A DNA stretch of 6,132 nt from Chloroflexota bacterium (GTDB lineage: Bacteria > Chloroflexota > Dormibacteria > Dormibacterales > Dormibacteraceae). The translations under genes were made by a program, and so were the position numbers. How positions within the stretch are numbered: position 1 is the stretch's first letter; every line of letters begins with the position of its first letter. Below, in pieces: positions 6,055 to 6,132 of the stretch. The notes under the pieces were generated by a model that was not told where the DNA came from, did not search any database, and saw only the letters and a list, made by a program, of their open reading frames with translations. Location: assembly GCA_005880755.1 (NCBI GenBank), contig VBGV01000132.1:1-6132 (forward strand), given 5' to 3'.

Positions 6055-6132
6055 TTGCCAACCATCCAGCAGTTGGTCCGCCTTGGGCGCAGGGCGGCCA
6101 GAGCGAAGTCTAAGGCGCCCGCTCTCAAGGGC
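6055..6132 (+). CDS. rpsL: 30S ribosomal protein S12, 5' part
   Basis: The first 26 codons of ribosomal protein S12 run off the right edge. The translation starts MPTIQQLVRLGRR and continues to KSKAPALKG. This matches the conserved S12 N-terminus (for comparison MPTINQLVRKGR and KSKVPALKG in Thermus), which extends into the decoding centre of the 30S subunit. The start is TTG at 6055-6057 with GGAGAA just upstream. The residue at position 10, often Lys, is Leu here. Regions tied to streptomycin resistance lie beyond the edge. S12 is normally first in the str operon (rpsL-rpsG-fusA-tuf), so those genes are expected to the right. The 59-base gap to the divergent methyltransferase includes a small stem CGGC-TATT-GCCG (6011-6022) of unknown meaning. 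Confidence 0.93.
   Translation, partial: MPTIQQLVRLGRRAARAKSKAPALKG

Noticed and set aside
5670..6128. A 152-codon - strand open frame overlapping the methyltransferase and the rpsL start.
   Set aside because: It lies in a different frame of the methyltransferase, whose NPP and GCGYG motifs are clear, and runs antisense to rpsL.
1..6132. Search for CRISPR arrays, insertion sequences, integrases, toxin-antitoxin pairs or other defence modules.
   Set aside because: No spaced repeats, transposase motifs, terminal inverted repeats or matching small gene pairs are visible. All substantial coding is explained by the importer, the methyltransferase and rpsL.

Overview
This is a GC-rich, gene-dense bacterial window with six protein genes. 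Five lie head to tail on the + strand and make up an ABC importer of the oligopeptide/dipeptide (Opp/Dpp, peptide/nickel) family. They are followed by a class I SAM-dependent methyltransferase on the - strand, and then by the first 26 codons of rpsL (ribosomal protein S12) on the + strand at the right edge. High GC, frequent TTG starts and an S12 N-terminus beginning MPTIQQLVR would fit an actinobacterial, Chloroflexota or Dormibacterota-like lineage. This is inference only; nothing here fixes the phylum.

Layout: 1-1143 is the C-terminal part of a family 5 extracellular solute-binding protein whose N-terminus and signal peptide lie left of the window. A strong GC hairpin (1176-1201) follows its stop codon. 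The two permeases (about 1162-2202 and 2236-3162) come next, joined by a short region carrying a 19-bp direct repeat. Two ATPases follow (3187-4278 and 4265-5281, overlapping by 14 bases). A 105-bp convergent gap separates the second ATPase from the methyltransferase (5387-5995, - strand). A 59-bp divergent gap separates that gene from rpsL (start 6055). No stretch over 300 bases lacks a gene.

Working together: the binding protein captures a peptide-like ligand outside the membrane and delivers it to the DppB/DppC-type channel, which is powered by the DppD/DppF-type ATPase pair. All five parts are present, and both ATPases carry the standard nucleotide-binding motifs, so the importer looks intact. 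The hairpin after the binding-protein gene is placed where it could raise binding-protein mRNA over permease mRNA. The methyltransferase and rpsL belong to translation. A methyltransferase of the same type (YbxB) lies in the rplL-rpoB-rpoC-rpsL neighbourhood of Bacillus, so this edge is probably the start of the str ribosomal cluster.

I found no new biological system. The points worth a second look are regulatory and architectural: the post-binding-protein hairpin and the uncertain DppB start it creates, the duplicated dppB-dppC junction, the missing Shine-Dalgarno at dppD, the DppD tail, and a candidate rpsL -10 box inside the first codons of the divergent methyltransferase.
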